Below are positions 62,720 to 64,000 of a stretch of 64,000 bases of DNA, piece by piece. Source of the DNA: Aquilaria yunnanensis (Eukaryota; Streptophyta; Magnoliopsida; Malvales; Thymelaeaceae); the NCBI GenBank assembly GCA_039654915.1, contig CM077594.1:11002001-11066000 (forward strand). Direction: 5' to 3'. The notes beneath the pieces were generated by a model. It made no database searches. It saw nothing but the letters and a program-made list of their open reading frames with translations, and had not been told where the DNA came from. Positions within the stretch are counted from its first letter, which is position 1, and the number at the start of each line of letters is the position of its first letter. A program made the position numbers and the translations under genes.

Positions 62720-63073
62720 GAGCGAAATGCCCTGCAAGAGAGAAATCACTCCGCTAGAGTCGCGAGAAATAGGTCTGTTAGAATTTAGAAGGTCCACACT
62801 TCAGGGGCATCATTTCGATAAAAATCTCGAATCATCACTAATTTTTACACTTTAGCAGAGATAGGACGCTAACCTTTTATTTGTTTTAAATGAACCATTG
62901 GTTAGTTAATAGTTAGGGAGTGACTGCGAGGCCTAAACTAAATTGTGCTTTACTCGATAGTTGAGGAGTAATTTGAGAAGATTTTAGAAACCTTTGGGGA
63001 AAATTGTCTTTCATGCATTTTCGATTTGAGGAGCATAAGTCGGTAAACGCCGGCTTTTTCTGGGCAAACAGAG
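62720..63073. promoter_or_regulatory. Shared divergent promoter
   Basis: About 350 bp separate the likely 5' ends of the BORCS8-like gene (minus) and U11/U12-31K (plus). No TATA box is clear on either side, as is common for housekeeping bidirectional promoters. Confidence 0.5.
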
Positions 63074-63826
63074 ATGGCCAAGAAGAAAGCCAGCAACAGC
63101 GACAGCGAGGAAGACGAAGCTTTCTACTACCGCTACTCCTCCGCGGCCTCCACGTCAGCGTCGCAGGCTTCATCACACGCCACCGCTCACGCCGGTGGCA
63201 AGTCCGGCGGCTCAGGAGGGCTAGCTCCATCCAAATCAACCGTATACGTATCCAACCTCGACTATGCGCTCACCAACTCCGATCTCCACACTCTTTTCTC
63301 CACCTTCGGCAAGATCGCGCGCGTCACCGTCCTCAAGGACCGCGTCACGCGGCAGTCCAAGGGTGTCGCCTTCATTCAATTCGTCTCACGCGATGACGCT
63401 TTATCAGCGGCCCGAGTAATGCAAGGGAAGGTCCTCAATGGTCGAACACTCTCCGCATCGATTGCCGTGGACAATGGCCGAGCGCCGGAGTTCATCAGGA
63501 AGAGGGTTTACAAGGATAAGACGCGGTGTTACGAGTGTGGGGAATCTGGGCATTTGTCCTACGAGTGCCCGAAGAATCAGCTGGGCCCAAGGGAGAGGCC
63601 GGTGGCGAAGAAGGGCCGGAGAGGCTGCAGTGGAAGGAGGTTGGACGATGTAGATTGGGAAGACGAGGGATCTGACCGTGGGGAAGCGTTTGAGGAGGAC
63701 AACTGGGCGTCGGTTGTGGACGGAAGAGCGGAGGAGAGGTTGAGGCAAGGTGATTCGATGGAGGAGAAAAGAAAGGTGTCGAAGAAAGCTAGTTATTTCA
63801 GTGATGAAAGTGACGAGGAAGACTGA
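63074..63826 (+). CDS. U11/U12-31K: U11/U12 snRNP 31 kDa protein (minor spliceosome)
   Basis: Nuclear protein of the U11/U12 di-snRNP, needed for U12-type intron splicing; plant homologue of ZCRB1, also described as an RNA chaperone. 250 residues: acidic/Ser N-terminus, RRM at about 55-134 with RNP2 VYVSNL (57-62) and RNP1 SKGVAFIQF (95-103), a CCHC zinc knuckle Cys152, Cys155, His160, Cys165 in [14 protein letters not shown], then an Arg/Lys patch and an acidic tail SDESDEED. Length is close to the family norm. The CDS is a single exon. A good donor aaag|gtatgc occurs 55 nt after the stop, so the 3' untranslated region may be spliced. It is the immediate FLD neighbour in Arabidopsis as well, with the BORCS8-like gene lying between them here. 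Confidence 0.95.
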   Translation: MAKKKASNSDSEEDEAFYYRYSSAASTSASQASSHATAHAGGKSGGSGGLAPSKSTVYVSNLDYALTNSDLHTLFSTFGKIARVTVLKDRVTRQSKGVAFIQFVSRDDALSAARVMQGKVLNGRTLSASIAVDNGRAPEFIRKRVYKDKTRCYECGESGHLSYECPKNQLGPRERPVAKKGRRGCSGRRLDDVDWEDEGSDRGEAFEEDNWASVVDGRAEERLRQGDSMEEKRKVSKKASYFSDESDEED

Positions 63827-64000
63827 TCAGAGTTTGTGAACGATTGCTTAGGAGTGGTGCTCTGAAAGGAGTCCTTTAAAGGTATGCATCACCATTTTTT
63901 TTCTCCTTTCTTTTGTGGATTTAGCAGTAGGGTGATTGGTCGAAAACTATCAAGATGGTTAGCTATAGACAACCTATTCAGCTGGAACAGATAGATAAGT
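63827..64000 (+). other. U11/U12-31K 3' untranslated region and intron start
   Basis: After the TGA, exon sequence runs to 63881, followed by gtatgc and a T-rich stretch typical of a plant intron. The window ends before an acceptor can be seen. Confidence 0.5.

Overview
This is nuclear DNA from a flowering plant, almost certainly a dicot. Genes are split by AT-rich introns, the gaps hold LTR, Mutator-like, LINE, TRIM and Stowaway-like elements, and four genes have clear plant orthologues. The three anchor genes SEC8, FLD and U11/U12-31K lie in the order I remember for Arabidopsis At3g10380-At3g10390-At3g10400, so 22.9-64 kb looks like a conserved microsyntenic block. I do not name a species.

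Left part (1-14.3 kb), accessory. Positions 1-2620 are a hairpin-forming tandem satellite (86-bp, then 73-bp units). Next, all on the minus strand, come a full-length intronless LOG-like (cytokinin-activating enzyme family) ORF at 3137-3766 and three tandem 182-residue paralogues (4201-4749, 4974-5522, 5769-6317). The paralogues carry a basic patch followed by a four-cysteine cluster. Their layout matches the nucleic-acid-binding/silencing-suppressor (NABP) proteins of carla- and vitivirus-type plant RNA viruses, which suggests an endogenised, duplicated viral gene with open frames. The LOG-like gene and two of the paralogues share a similar core promoter, and palindromic repeats lie between them. 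A 3.6-kb LTR with a primer-binding site (10731-14339), also minus-oriented, follows. No gag-pol was seen, so the left 14 kb might be one non-autonomous retroelement that carries these genes; this is a hypothesis.

Middle (14.3-41 kb). About 8 kb of AT-rich intergenic DNA contains a Stowaway-like MITE. SEC8 (exocyst subunit) then occupies 22908-40459 on the minus strand. I reconstruct 26 coding exons encoding 1038 residues; four introns appear to use GC donors.

Transposon belt (41-54 kb). Five Mutator-like elements with long terminal inverted repeats and mostly recognisable 8-10-bp target duplications, a decayed LINE, retroelement-like non-coding DNA and a CACTA-like end. The element at 49367-50895 is a Pack-MULE carrying pieces of a FRIGIDA-like gene, about 3.3 kb upstream of FLD.

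Right part (54-64 kb). FLD (flowering-time LSD1-type histone demethylase family) on plus in four coding exons, 921 residues; a BORCS8-like gene on minus; and, divergent from it across a short shared promoter, the intronless-CDS gene for the minor-spliceosome protein U11/U12-31K. These are unrelated housekeeping and regulatory genes (secretion, chromatin, organelle positioning, U12 splicing) kept together by synteny rather than acting in one pathway.
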